Source of the DNA: JAITWN01 sp050486285
GTDB lineage: Bacteria > Pseudomonadota > Gammaproteobacteria > SZUA-140
Length of the DNA: 64,000 nucleotides
Reading direction: 5' to 3'
NCBI GenBank assembly: GCA_050486285.1
Contig: JBJHCZ010000001.1
Location: 124,001-188,000, forward strand
Part shown: piece after piece, positions 44,971 through 53,817 of the stretch
Layout: each line of letters begins with the position of its first letter
Numbering within the stretch: position 1 is the first letter of the stretch
Notes under the pieces: generated by a model
Database searches by the model: none
Seen by the model: only the letters and a program-made list of their open reading frames with translations
Told to the model about the DNA's origin: nothing
Position numbers and translations under genes: made by a program

Positions 44971-46020
44971 TCAGGCGTCTTCCCCGGCCCTGAGCGCCGG
45001 CAGGTCGCGCAGCGTGAGTGACGGGCCGCCCGCGGCGCCGAGATGCAGCGCGCCGGCCCGCGCGTGCTCGACGATGACCGAGGCCAGCAGTATCTGGCCG
45101 TGCCCGGCCCCGGGCGCGGCGACGACGACCTGGCCGGCCGACTGTTCGACGCCCGCGGCGTGGATGGCGCTGCCCGGACGCGGCGTCTCCCCGATGTCGC
45201 ATTCAGCGAGATACATGCGGCGCTTGACCGTGCCGCGATAGTGCAGGCGCGCGACGATCTCCTGTCCGGTATAACAGCCCTTGTTGAAGCTGATGCCGCC
45301 GAGCAGATCGAGATTGACGGTCTGCGGAATGAATTCCTCGACCGTATCCGGCAGGATCTCGGGGACCCCGGCAAGGATGTCGAGCAGGGCCCAGACCCCG
45401 GCGCCGACCGGCGCGGCATGGACATCCAGCCGCGACCACAGTTTCCCCATCGCATCGACCGGGCCGTGGATCTCGAATCTCGGATGCAGGCCGGGGACGC
45501 GGATCACCGTCAGCGCATCCGCGGACATCGCCGCGTCGACGGCGTCGGGGACGGCGCCGACCGCCTGCGCCAGTTCGTCCGCGCAGCGCGGCCCCGACAG
45601 TCCGATCGAGACCAGCTCGTCGCCGGCAGGATCGAGCGTCAGTTTCGACATCAGGACGTATTTGCGCAGCCGCGCGAGCGTCGGCTCGCGCAGCGCGGCG
45701 GGCAGCCGCAGATAACAGCCGTCGCCGCGGGCGAACAGCCGGACGATCGCGAGCAGCCGGCCTTTCGGCGTGCAATAACCGCCGAGCTGACTGTGCCCTG
45801 TATCGATACGGCTGGTGTCGCTGGTCAGCTGGCCCTGGAGAAAGCGCAGCGCATCGTCGCCGTGCGCGCGGATCAGCCCGTATTGCGAGAGGGCGCAGAC
45901 GACGCTGCCGCCGAGCGCGGCGCGGCGCTCGCGGTCGGGATTGCCGAAATGCAGCACGCCGCCGTCGCCGGCGAAGACGGCGCCCGCATGATCGAGCAGT
46001 TGTTTCCAGTCCTTGTGCAT
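44971..46020 (-). CDS. ygfZ: tRNA-modifying/Fe-S repair protein YgfZ
   Basis: A 349-residue folate-binding protein of the aminomethyltransferase fold, which supports activity of some [4Fe-4S] enzymes. The diagnostic motif KGCYTGQEIVAR is near residue 236, LDLLGGISFN precedes it, and the N-terminal half has RFLQGQLTSDTSRI. I prefer the ATG at 46020 (MHKDWKQLL); ATGs at 46053 and 46050 would add a proline-rich leader. It is divergent from the sdh operon, whose Fe-S subunit may be among its clients. Confidence 0.92.
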   Translation of the reverse strand: MHKDWKQLLDHAGAVFAGDGGVLHFGNPDRERRAALGGSVVCALSQYGLIRAHGDDALRFLQGQLTSDTSRIDTGHSQLGGYCTPKGRLLAIVRLFARGDGCYLRLPAALREPTLARLRKYVLMSKLTLDPAGDELVSIGLSGPRCADELAQAVGAVPDAVDAAMSADALTVIRVPGLHPRFEIHGPVDAMGKLWSRLDVHAAPVGAGVWALLDILAGVPEILPDTVEEFIPQTVNLDLLGGISFNKGCYTGQEIVARLHYRGTVKRRMYLAECDIGETPRPGSAIHAAGVEQSAGQVVVAAPGAGHGQILLASVIVEHARAGALHLGAAGGPSLTLRDLPALRAGEDA

Positions 46021-46118
46021 CGGCGGCTTCTTTGGCAGGGGAAGGGGCATCATAGCGAAAATCCCGCGGCGTGGTAATACTGGACGCGACAGGCGATGAG
46101 GCTACACAATGGCGAGCG

Positions 46119-46496
46119 ATGGCGAACAACAACAAACGCCCGGTGTTCCTCGATCTGACCCGCATCCATCTGCCGGTAACGGCGGTGCTGTCGATCGGCC
46201 ACCGTATCACCGGCGTGCTGATGATCCTCGCGATCCCGCTGCTGGTCTTCCTCTTCGACCGCTCGCTCGCCGATGAGCAGGGCTATGACTTCGTCACCGG
46301 GCTCCTGCAGGGCGAGGCGTTCCGGGTGCCGCTGCTGCTCGCGATCTGGTTCTTCGCGCACCATTTCCTTTCCGGCATCCGCTACCTGTTGATCGATGTC
46401 GATGTCGGCATCGACCCGCGCGGCGCGCGCATCAGTGCATGGATCGTATTCGCGGGCGGCGTCGCGACGCTGGTGGCCGCGGCGCTGGTGCTGTGA
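46119..46496 (+). CDS. sdhC: succinate dehydrogenase cytochrome b556 subunit
   Basis: A 125-residue membrane anchor with three hydrophobic segments. The signature RPVFLDLTRIHLPVTAVLSI and HRITGVLMIL is at the N-terminus, and the likely haem histidine is in FFAHHFLSGIRYLLID. The ATG at 46119 is chosen because the family begins with such a short polar leader; the frame is open upstream to 46071. Its stop shares bases with the sdhD start. Confidence 0.95.
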   Translation: MANNNKRPVFLDLTRIHLPVTAVLSIGHRITGVLMILAIPLLVFLFDRSLADEQGYDFVTGLLQGEAFRVPLLLAIWFFAHHFLSGIRYLLIDVDVGIDPRGARISAWIVFAGGVATLVAAALVL

Positions 46497-46831
46497 TGGG
46501 ACGCCGCAGTCACGGCTTGCGGGCATGGATCTGGCAGCGGGTCAGCGCCCTGGCCATGGCGCTGTACCTGCTGGTCTTCGGCGGCTGGCTGTTGCTGTCG
46601 CCGCCGGGGTCGTGGCTCGAGTGGCGCGACCTGATGTCGAATGCCGCGGTCAATCTCGCGACCGGACTGTTTTTCGTCGCGCTGCTGATGCATGCCTGGG
46701 TCGGCGGTCGCGACGTGCTCATCGATTATGTGCATTCGACCGCGCTGCGACTCGCGCTGCTGGCGACGATGGCGCTGGCGCTCGCCGGTTCCGGGCTGTG
46801 GATGCTCAGGGTGCTGTACTCGCTGTACTGA
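46496..46831 (+). CDS. sdhD: succinate dehydrogenase hydrophobic membrane anchor subunit
   Basis: A 111-residue membrane subunit with three helices that completes the quinone and haem pocket. The pattern GLRAWIWQRVSALAMALYLL and LMHAWVGGRDVLIDYV, with the conserved histidine and aspartate, is that of SdhD. The ATG at 46496 overlaps the sdhC stop (TGATG), which selects it over the longer frame. Confidence 0.93.
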   Translation: MGRRSHGLRAWIWQRVSALAMALYLLVFGGWLLLSPPGSWLEWRDLMSNAAVNLATGLFFVALLMHAWVGGRDVLIDYVHSTALRLALLATMALALAGSGLWMLRVLYSLY

Positions 46832-46847
46832 CACGGAGACGATGGCG

Positions 46848-48617
46848 ATGGCGGACAGGCTGGAACGCCGCAGATTCGATACCCTGGTCATCGGCGCCGG
46901 GGGCGGCGGCCTGCGCGCGGCCCTGCAGCTCGCGCAGGCCGAGGCCTCGGTGGCGGTCGTGTCGAAGGTGTTCCCGACCCGCTCGCACACCGTCGCCGCC
47001 CAGGGCGGCATGAACGCCGCGCTCGCGAACGTGCTGCCGGACAACTGGCACTGGCATATGTACGACACCGTCAAGGGCAGCGACTATCTCGGCGACCAGG
47101 ACGCGATCGAATACATGTGCCGCGCCGCCGCCCGCCTGGTCATCGAGCTCGAACACTTCGGCGTGCCGTTCTCGCGCCTCGATAACGGCAAGATCTACCA
47201 GCGGCCGTTCGGCGGCCAGAGCCAGGACTTCGGCGGCGCCCAGGCGGCGCGTACCTGCGCCGCGGCCGATCGCACCGGGCACGCGATCCTGCACGCGCTG
47301 TATCAGCAGAACATCCGCGCCAAGACCCATTTCTTCGACGAATACTTCGCGATCGACCTGCTCAAGGACGCGGACGGCACGATCCTCGGCGCGCTGGTGC
47401 TGTGTATCGAGACCGGCGAGCCGCTGGTCATCGAGGCCAAGACGACACTGCTCGCGACCGGCGGGGCGGGACAGCTCTATCGCACCAATACCAACGCCCG
47501 CATCAATACCGGCGACGGCATGGGCATGGCGCTGCGCGCCGGCATCCCGCTGCAGGACATGGAATTCGTCCAGTTCCACCCGACCGGCATCGCCGGCAAG
47601 GGCATGCTGATCACCGAGGGCGCGCGCGGCGAGGGCGGATATCTGGTCAACAGCGAGGGCGAGCGCTTCATGGATCGCTATGCGCCGAAGGCGAAGGATC
47701 TCGCCAGCCGCGACGTCGTCAGCCGCGCGATCGCGACCGAGATCCGCGAGGGCCGCGGCTGCGGACCCGACCGCGATCATATCCTGCTCAAGCTCGACCA
47801 CCTCGGCGCCGACGTCATACGCAAGCGCCTGCCCGGCATCCACGACATGGTCCGCACCTTTCTGCGCATCGACCCGGTCAGCGACCCGATCCCGGTGTTT
47901 CCGACCTGTCATTACACGATGGGCGGCATTCCGACCAACCGCTTCGGCCAGGTCGTCGCGCCGGAGCGGCAGGGGCCGGAGGAGCCGGTCATCGGTCTCT
48001 ACGCGGTCGGCGAGTGCGCCTGCGTGTCGGTGCATGGCGCGAACCGGCTGGGCGGCAATTCCCTGCTCGACATCGTCGTGTTCGGGCGGGCGGCCGGCAA
48101 TCACATCATCGAGTATCTGAAGGAGGCGCGCTATCACCGTCCGCTCAATGACGCCGCGATCGAACCGGCGCGCGCACATCTCGCGCGCTGGGAGCAACCG
48201 GGGCGCGGCGAGACGGTTGCCGGCCTGCGCGACGAGTTGCAGCGCACGATGGAGCACTACTGCGGCGTGTTCCGTACCGAGGATGTGATGAAGGAGGGGC
48301 TGGACAAGATGCTCGAACTCGAACGTCGACTCGAAGATGCCGGACTCGGCGATCGCAGCCGGGTGTTCAATACCGCGCGCATCGAGGCGCTCGAGCTCGA
48401 GAATCTGATGGACGTCGGTCTCGCGGCAATCACCTCGGCGCTCGAACGCAAGGAGAGCCGCGGCGCGCACTCGCGCATCGATTATCCGGAGCGCGACGAC
48501 CAGCACTGGCTCAAGCATTCGCTGTATTCGAAACAGACGCGGCAGGTCGACTACAAGCCGGTGCGCATGAAGCCGCAGACCGTCGAACCATTCCCGCCGA
48601 AGCCGAGGGTCTACTGA
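46848..48617 (+). CDS. sdhA: succinate dehydrogenase flavoprotein subunit
   Basis: A 589-residue FAD-linked catalytic subunit oxidising succinate to fumarate. It has the dinucleotide motif VIGAGGGGLRAALQLA, the covalent-FAD histidine motif TRSHTVAAQGG, the substrate-site HPTGIAGKGML, TEGARGEGG and CHYTMGGIPTN. The ATG at 46848 is 9 nt from GGAG; the ATG at 46842 is only 3 nt from it and would add two residues. Length matches the family. Confidence 0.97.
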   Translation: MADRLERRRFDTLVIGAGGGGLRAALQLAQAEASVAVVSKVFPTRSHTVAAQGGMNAALANVLPDNWHWHMYDTVKGSDYLGDQDAIEYMCRAAARLVIELEHFGVPFSRLDNGKIYQRPFGGQSQDFGGAQAARTCAAADRTGHAILHALYQQNIRAKTHFFDEYFAIDLLKDADGTILGALVLCIETGEPLVIEAKTTLLATGGAGQLYRTNTNARINTGDGMGMALRAGIPLQDMEFVQFHPTGIAGKGMLITEGARGEGGYLVNSEGERFMDRYAPKAKDLASRDVVSRAIATEIREGRGCGPDRDHILLKLDHLGADVIRKRLPGIHDMVRTFLRIDPVSDPIPVFPTCHYTMGGIPTNRFGQVVAPERQGPEEPVIGLYAVGECACVSVHGANRLGGNSLLDIVVFGRAAGNHIIEYLKEARYHRPLNDAAIEPARAHLARWEQPGRGETVAGLRDELQRTMEHYCGVFRTEDVMKEGLDKMLELERRLEDAGLGDRSRVFNTARIEALELENLMDVGLAAITSALERKESRGAHSRIDYPERDDQHWLKHSLYSKQTRQVDYKPVRMKPQTVEPFPPKPRVY

Positions 48618-48619
48618 TC

Positions 48620-49321
48620 ATGGACATGCGCTTCTCGATCTATCGCTATAACCCCGACGCCGACAGCGCCCCGCGCATGCAGGACTACACGCTGAGCGGG
48701 CTGACGCCGGACATGATGCTGCTGGCCGCACTGCGGCGCATCAAGGCCGAAGACGAGACGCTCAGCTTTCGTCATTCCTGCGGCGAGGGCGTCTGCGGCT
48801 CCGACGGCGTCAACATCAACGGTCGCAACGGACTCGCCTGCATCACGCCGCTGAAGGAGCTGAAGCAACCGGTCATGATCCGGCCGCTGCCGGGCCTGCC
48901 GGTGATCCGCGACCTGGTCGTCGACCTGAGCCAGTTCTACCATCAGTACCGCGAGGTCAAGCCGTGGCTGGTGCGCAAGGATCCCGAGCCCGAGATCGAG
49001 CTGCGCCAGACGCCCGAGGAGCGCGAGCGCCTCGACGGACTCTATGAGTGCGTGCTGTGCGCCTGCTGCTCGACCGCGTGCCCGTCGTTCTGGTGGAATC
49101 CCGACAAGTTCCTCGGGCCGGCGGCGCTGTTGCAGGCCGGCCGCTTCCTCGAGGATAGCCGCGACCAGGCCGGCGAGGAACGCCTCGACCAGCTCGAGGA
49201 TGCCTACAAGCTGTTCCGCTGCCACACCATCATGAACTGCGCCCAGGTCTGCCCGAAGGGCCTGAACCCGACGCAGGCCATCGGCCGCATCCGCCAGCGC
49301 ATGCTGAAGCAGTTCATCTGA
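48620..49321 (+). CDS. sdhB: succinate dehydrogenase iron-sulfur subunit
   Basis: A 233-residue subunit with three Fe-S clusters linking the flavin to quinone. The [2Fe-2S] ligands are in HSCGEGVCGSDG and NGLAC; the [4Fe-4S] and [3Fe-4S] ligands are in CVLCACCSTACP and CHTIMNCAQVCPKGLNP. It begins 2 nt after sdhA. Confidence 0.97.
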   Translation: MDMRFSIYRYNPDADSAPRMQDYTLSGLTPDMMLLAALRRIKAEDETLSFRHSCGEGVCGSDGVNINGRNGLACITPLKELKQPVMIRPLPGLPVIRDLVVDLSQFYHQYREVKPWLVRKDPEPEIELRQTPEERERLDGLYECVLCACCSTACPSFWWNPDKFLGPAALLQAGRFLEDSRDQAGEERLDQLEDAYKLFRCHTIMNCAQVCPKGLNPTQAIGRIRQRMLKQFI

Positions 49322-49324
49322 ACG

Positions 49325-49591
49325 ATGATTCGGACGGACGCCGATCGCGATCCCGAGCTCGCGCGGCTCTACTGGCAGTGCCGGCGCGGCATGCGCGAAC
49401 TCGACCTGATGCTCGGCGCCTGGTACGAGCACGCGGCCGGCACGCTCGACGGCGCGGGGCGCGCAGCCTTTGGCCGCCTGCTCGAATATCCGGACGCGCT
49501 GTTGCTCGACTACCTGATGGGCCGCTCGCTGCCGGGCGACCGGGAGCTCGCCGATGTCGTCCGCAGGATCCGGGAGGTCGCTGTCGATTGA
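49325..49591 (+). CDS. sdhE: FAD assembly factor SdhE
   Basis: An 88-residue protein that promotes covalent flavinylation of SdhA. The family motif RGMRELDLMLGAW is present near residue 20, and LLEYPDALLLDYLMG follows. It starts 3 nt after sdhB, so here the maturation factor is built into the sdh operon. It overlaps the YgfX-like gene by 38 nt. Confidence 0.94.
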   Translation: MIRTDADRDPELARLYWQCRRGMRELDLMLGAWYEHAAGTLDGAGRAAFGRLLEYPDALLLDYLMGRSLPGDRELADVVRRIREVAVD

Positions 49592-50081
49592 GCCCCGCGA
49601 CTCGCGCCTGTTCGCGGGCGCCGTTTCCCTGCTGCATGCCGGCGCCCTGGCGCTGACCTGGACCCTGCCGGTGTCATACTGGATCATTGCCGCGCTCGGC
49701 CTGGCGGTCGTCGCCTCCTGCGCCTGCGCCCTCGCCGGCCCGGTGTTCAGGCGGCTGCCGTCATCGATCCTCGCGCTGGAGTGGCAAGCCGACGGCGGCT
49801 GGCGGGCGCGCCGCCGCGACGGCGGCGAAGAGGCCCTGCGGTTGCTGCCGGACAGTTATGTCCATCCGCGGCTGGTCGTGCTGAATTTCAGGCGCGCGGG
49901 GGAGGGCTGGCGCCCGCGCTGGCGCGCCTTTGTCAGCGCGCCGTCCCCGCGATCGCTGGCGTTGCTCGCGGATCGCGGCCGCCGATCGGTCGTGCTGCTG
50001 TCAGACAGCGCCGATGACGACACCTTGCGCCGCCTGCGCGTGCGACTGCGGTTCGAGGGCGCGGGGTCAGGTCCGCGGTGA
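49554..50081 (+). CDS. YgfX-like membrane protein
   Basis: A 175-residue protein with two hydrophobic segments near the N-terminus (about residues 20-60) and a soluble C-terminal part. Position directly after sdhE and the outline fit the YgfX/CptA family, whose enterobacterial member is paired with SdhE (YgfY). Its sequence is weakly conserved, so the name is tentative. The ATG at 49554 has GGGAG 7 nt upstream. Its last 15 nt overlap the 3' end of the convergent nadB. Confidence 0.6.
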   Translation: MSSAGSGRSLSIEPRDSRLFAGAVSLLHAGALALTWTLPVSYWIIAALGLAVVASCACALAGPVFRRLPSSILALEWQADGGWRARRRDGGEEALRLLPDSYVHPRLVVLNFRRAGEGWRPRWRAFVSAPSPRSLALLADRGRRSVVLLSDSADDDTLRRLRVRLRFEGAGSGPR

Positions 50082-51686
50082 CGGCGACAGTATCGTCGGC
50101 GACGGCGGCCGGCGGTCATCGGCGGCCGGATAGTCGAGGTTGTAGTGCAGGCCGCGACTCTCCCGGCGCGACATCGCCGAGCGGATGATCAGCTCGGCGA
50201 CCAGCACCAGGTTGCGCAGCTCGATGAGGTCGCTGGTGATGCGGAAGTTGCCGTAGTACTCGTCGATTTCCTTCTTCAGCAGTTCGGTCCGATGCATCGC
50301 CCGCTGCAGACGCTTGTCGGTGCGGACGATGCCGACATAGTCCCACATGAAGCGACGCAGTTCGTGCCAGTTGTGCGATACGACGACCTCTTCGTCGGAA
50401 TCAGTGACCTGGCTCTCGTCCCACACCGGCAGCTCGCCGGGCAGTGCAGAATGGTCGAGGCGGCCGGCGATGTCGAGCGCGGCGGCCTCGGCGAACACGA
50501 CGCATTCGAGTAGCGAGTTGCTCGCCATCCGGTTCGCGCCGTGCAGCCCGGTGCAGGCCATCTCGCCGATCGCATAGAGTCCATCGACGTCGGTGCGCCC
50601 GCGGCGGTCGGTGACGACGCCGCCGCACAGATAATGCGCGGCCGGCACCACCGGGATCGGTTCGCGGGTCATGTCGAAGCCGAACGACAGGCAGCGTTCA
50701 TGGATGGTCGGGAAGTGCGAGCGGATGAAGTCTGCCGGCTTGTGGCTGATGTCGAGCCAGACGCATTCGATGCCGAGACGCTTGATCTCGTGGTCGATCG
50801 CGCGCGCGACGATGTCGCGTGGCGCGAGCTCGCCGCGCGGGTCGAAGCGGTCCATGAAGCGGGTGCCGTCGGGCAGCAGCAGCCGTCCGCCTTCACCGCG
50901 CACCGCCTCGGAGATCAGAAAGGATTTGGCCTTCGGGTGGAACAGGCAGGTCGGGTGGAACTGGATGAATTCCATGTTCGCGACCCGGCAACCGGCGCGC
51001 CAGGCCATCGCGATGCCGTCGCCGCTGGCGATGTCCGGGTTGCTGGTATAGAGGTAGACCTTGCCGGCGCCGCCGGTCGCGAGCACGGTCAGACGCGCGC
51101 CGAGGGTGCGGGTATGGCCGCCCGGGGCGAGATCGAGCAGATAGGCCCCGACGCAGCGGCCGGCCTCCGGACCCGACTTGTCGCGGATCAGGTCGATCGC
51201 GAGGTGATGCTCGAACAGCGTGATGTTCGGGTGGGCGCGGGCGAGGCCCTCGAGCGTCGTCTCGACGGCGCGGCCGGTCGCGTCGGCGGCATGCAGCACG
51301 CGACGGTGGCTGTGGCCGCCCTCGCGGGTCAGGTGGTAGTCGGCGTCCTGTCCGGCGCCGTTCGCGCCCTCGACGCGGGTGAAGGCGACGCCGCGGTCGA
51401 TCAGCCACTGGATGCACGTACGCGCGTGATTGACGGTATACTCGACGACAGCCGGGTCACCCAGCCCGGCCCCGGCGTTGAGGGTGTCCTCGATATGAGA
51501 GCGGATCGAGTCGGCCTTGTCGAGGACCACAGAGATCCCGCCCTGGGCATAGAGCGTCGCCCCCTCGGAGAGCGCCGCCTTCGCGACCAGGGCGATGCGC
51601 GCCCGGTCGGCGAGCCGCAGCGCGAGGCTGAGGCCGGCAGCGCCGCTGCCGATGATGAGGACGTCGAATCGGTCCTCCTGGCTCAT
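50067..51686 (-). CDS. nadB: L-aspartate oxidase
   Basis: A 539-residue FAD enzyme making iminoaspartate for NAD synthesis. Motifs are VLIIGSGAAGLSLALRLAD, EGATLYAQGGISVVLD, FHPTCLFHP, LISEAVRGEGG and HYLCGGVVTDRRGRTD. It is related to SdhA and fumarate reductase flavoproteins but has the NadB N-terminus and HNWHELRRFMWDYVGIVRT region. It is divergent from rpoE, the order found in E. coli. Confidence 0.96.
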   Translation of the reverse strand: MSQEDRFDVLIIGSGAAGLSLALRLADRARIALVAKAALSEGATLYAQGGISVVLDKADSIRSHIEDTLNAGAGLGDPAVVEYTVNHARTCIQWLIDRGVAFTRVEGANGAGQDADYHLTREGGHSHRRVLHAADATGRAVETTLEGLARAHPNITLFEHHLAIDLIRDKSGPEAGRCVGAYLLDLAPGGHTRTLGARLTVLATGGAGKVYLYTSNPDIASGDGIAMAWRAGCRVANMEFIQFHPTCLFHPKAKSFLISEAVRGEGGRLLLPDGTRFMDRFDPRGELAPRDIVARAIDHEIKRLGIECVWLDISHKPADFIRSHFPTIHERCLSFGFDMTREPIPVVPAAHYLCGGVVTDRRGRTDVDGLYAIGEMACTGLHGANRMASNSLLECVVFAEAAALDIAGRLDHSALPGELPVWDESQVTDSDEEVVVSHNWHELRRFMWDYVGIVRTDKRLQRAMHRTELLKKEIDEYYGNFRITSDLIELRNLVLVAELIIRSAMSRRESRGLHYNLDYPAADDRRPPSPTILSPSPRT

Positions 51687-51820
51687 GGGATGCTCATAGA
51701 ATCTATTGAGATAAGCCGGCGGCCGGCTGGTCGGCCGGACAATTTCTGATAGAATCGGTCAGGGCTGCCAAGTGCAGATGCTATATCATAAAACTCTGAA
51801 ACAAAAACCCTGGTTTCCCC

Positions 51821-51848
51821 GAACTTAAGAACAATAGTACTGTCTATA
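51821..51848 (+). promoter_or_regulatory. sigma-E-type autoregulatory promoter of rpoE
   Basis: GAACTT (51821-51826), a 16-nt spacer and TCTAT (51843-51847) match the sigma-E consensus GAACTT-N16-TCTRA. It lies 40-70 nt upstream of rpoE, where sigma-E genes are often autoregulated. The predicted start of transcription is near 51854. Based on the match and location only. Confidence 0.7.
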
Positions 51849-51892
51849 CCAATGCGCGGGGCCGGTGGCCCTTGCGGGAGGGATCAGCCCGA

Positions 51893-52468
51893 ATGGGCGA
51901 TAACAACGTTGACCAGGCACTGGTTGAGCGGGTTCAGAACGGTGACAAGAAGGCTTTCGACATCCTGGTACTCAAGTACCAGTTCAAGCTCCAGAAGCTG
52001 ATATCGCGCTATGTACATGATCCCAGTGAAGTTATGGATGTAGCACAAGAAGCCTTCCTGAAGGCGTACCGGGCCCTCCCGGGGTTTCGCGGTGAAAGTG
52101 CATTCTACACCTGGCTTTACAGGATAGGCGTCAACACGGCCAAGAACCACCTGATATCGCAGGGGCGCAAGCCGCCGAATGTCGATATCGATGCCGAGGA
52201 CGCGAGCTATCTGGAAGGCGAATCGGATTTGAAGGACTACGCGACGCCGGAGCGTCTGCTGGTCCGGGACGAGATCGAAGAGACCGTGCGCAACGCGATC
52301 GAGCGCCTGCCCGAGGACTTGCGCGTGGCGATCACCTTGCGCGAGCTCGACGGACTGAGTTATGAAGAGATAGCCGAGCGCATGGCCTGCCCGGTGGGCA
52401 CGGTCCGCTCGCGCATCTTCCGCGCCCGCGAGGCGATCAACAACAAGCTCAAGCCGCTGCTGGACTGA
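51893..52468 (+). CDS. rpoE: RNA polymerase sigma factor RpoE (AlgU type)
   Basis: A 191-residue ECF sigma factor for envelope stress. Region 2 includes FDILVLKYQFKLQKLISRYV, VAQEAFLKAYRALPGF and FYTWLYRIGVNTAKNHL; region 4 includes LPEDLRVAITLRELDGLSYE and GTVRSRIFRAREAI. The ATG at 51893 (MGDNNVDQ) is 10 nt after GGGAGGG. rseA follows as its anti-sigma factor, and a sigma-E-type promoter lies upstream. Confidence 0.97.
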   Translation: MGDNNVDQALVERVQNGDKKAFDILVLKYQFKLQKLISRYVHDPSEVMDVAQEAFLKAYRALPGFRGESAFYTWLYRIGVNTAKNHLISQGRKPPNVDIDAEDASYLEGESDLKDYATPERLLVRDEIEETVRNAIERLPEDLRVAITLRELDGLSYEEIAERMACPVGTVRSRIFRAREAINNKLKPLLD

Positions 52469-52514
52469 GCGGCGGGACGGGACCGATGATGACCCTATGC
52501 AACAGGTGTGGCTT

Positions 52515-53183
52515 ATGACGAATCGCAATGCCGACAAGATCTCCACGCTGGTGGACGACGAGCTCGCGGGATGGGAAATGACCCCGGTGATGAAGTCCCT
52601 GCGCGATGATCCCGCGATGCAGGCGTGTTGGCGCGACTATCACCTGATCGGTGATGCGATGCGCGGCACCTTGCCCAGATACGTCAGCATCGACCTCTCC
52701 GAACGCCTCCGCGTTGCCCTTGAACAAGAACCCGTCTTCCTCAACCCCCGCGCCGACCAGGCCCCCGCAGCCGCCGTCACCCATGCCCGCAGCAAGGCCA
52801 CGATCGGCTTCGCGCTTGCCGCGTCGATGACCGCGATCGCGGTGTTCGGCGTCATCGGCATCGAGCAGGATGCCGGGGTGAGCGCCCCGCCGGTGGTGGC
52901 GACCGCCGGCGTCCCGCAGGTGATGACCGCCGAGGCCGAACCGGTGCTGGCGACGTTGCTGGCCGAACTCGATGCCGCGGAGGCGCGCGTCGAGGCCGAC
53001 GGCCAGCAGCCGCAAGCCCAGCAGTGGATCCGCCTCCAGACCGTGTCGGGGCGCCCGGGCATGCTGCCCGGCGGCTCGCCGAATCTCTACGATTACCTGA
53101 TGAACTTTCAGTCGCAGTCGATGCAGGCCGGCCGCGACGACCCGCTGTCCTACCTCCGCGTGGTCAGCCACGGCTCGCAGTAA
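52515..53183 (+). CDS. rseA: anti-sigma-E factor RseA (MucA-type)
   Basis: A 222-residue single-pass inner-membrane protein. The cytoplasmic N-terminal domain (about residues 1-75) has KISTLVDDELAGWE and WRDYHLIGDAMRG, the RseA_N pattern that binds sigma-E. The membrane segment is about residues 95-116, and the rest is periplasmic, where DegS-type cleavage would begin. The C-terminal SPNLYDYLMNFQSQS resembles MucA. The ATG at 52515 is preferred; 52497 would add six residues. The expected rseB is missing downstream. Confidence 0.9.
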   Translation: MTNRNADKISTLVDDELAGWEMTPVMKSLRDDPAMQACWRDYHLIGDAMRGTLPRYVSIDLSERLRVALEQEPVFLNPRADQAPAAAVTHARSKATIGFALAASMTAIAVFGVIGIEQDAGVSAPPVVATAGVPQVMTAEAEPVLATLLAELDAAEARVEADGQQPQAQQWIRLQTVSGRPGMLPGGSPNLYDYLMNFQSQSMQAGRDDPLSYLRVVSHGSQ

Positions 53184-53264
53184 CCCCTTCGCCCGTGCCA
53201 GCGAGGATCCCGACAGCGACAGTCTGCGACCGGGGCCGTCGGCGGCCACCCACCGGAATCTGAC

Positions 53265-53801
53265 ATGGCCATCGTGACCGAAACCGCCGAAGTCGTCGCC
53301 GTCGAAGGCGACCACGTCTGGGTCGAGACCGAGCGCAAGGCGGTGTGCGACGCCTGCGCGGTGCAGAAGGGCTGCGGTTCCGGGATCATCTCGCGGATGT
53401 TCCGCAAGCGCGCGCGTTTGCGCATCGACAACTCGATCGGCGCCCGCCTCGGCGAACGCGTCGTGATCGGTCTCGAGGACAGCGCGCTGGTCAGGGCCTC
53501 GCTTGCGGTCTACCTGATGCCGCTGGTATGGATGCTGCTCGGCGCGATCGGTGGCCAGTTGCTCGCGAACGCGCTGGGCTGGGAGCAGGCCGATGGCGCC
53601 GCCGCCATCGGCGGGGTCATCGGCCTGCTGGCCGGCTTCGCATGGCTCAGGCGCTATGCCCGCCACAGCGCGGGCAGCCATGCCCACCAGCCGAGCCTGC
53701 TGCGCCTTGCCGACAGCACCGGCGAGGCCGTCATGAACTATCAGCCCCGGCCGGATGCGACCGGCGCGGGGCGCGAAGGGACCCGGACGACGGGCCAGTG
53801 A
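53265..53801 (+). CDS. rseC: SoxR-reducing system protein RseC (MucC-type)
   Basis: A 178-residue inner-membrane protein. The cysteine cluster CDACAVQKGCG near residues 28-38 is the RseC/MucC hallmark, and two membrane helices lie at about residues 78-120. RseC modulates sigma-E in some bacteria and helps the Rsx complex reduce SoxR. It is 81 nt after rseA, with no rseB between. The C-terminal tail is polar and poorly conserved. Confidence 0.88.
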   Translation: MAIVTETAEVVAVEGDHVWVETERKAVCDACAVQKGCGSGIISRMFRKRARLRIDNSIGARLGERVVIGLEDSALVRASLAVYLMPLVWMLLGAIGGQLLANALGWEQADGAAAIGGVIGLLAGFAWLRRYARHSAGSHAHQPSLLRLADSTGEAVMNYQPRPDATGAGREGTRTTGQ

Positions 53802-53817
53802 GTCTACAGGAGCCGAT

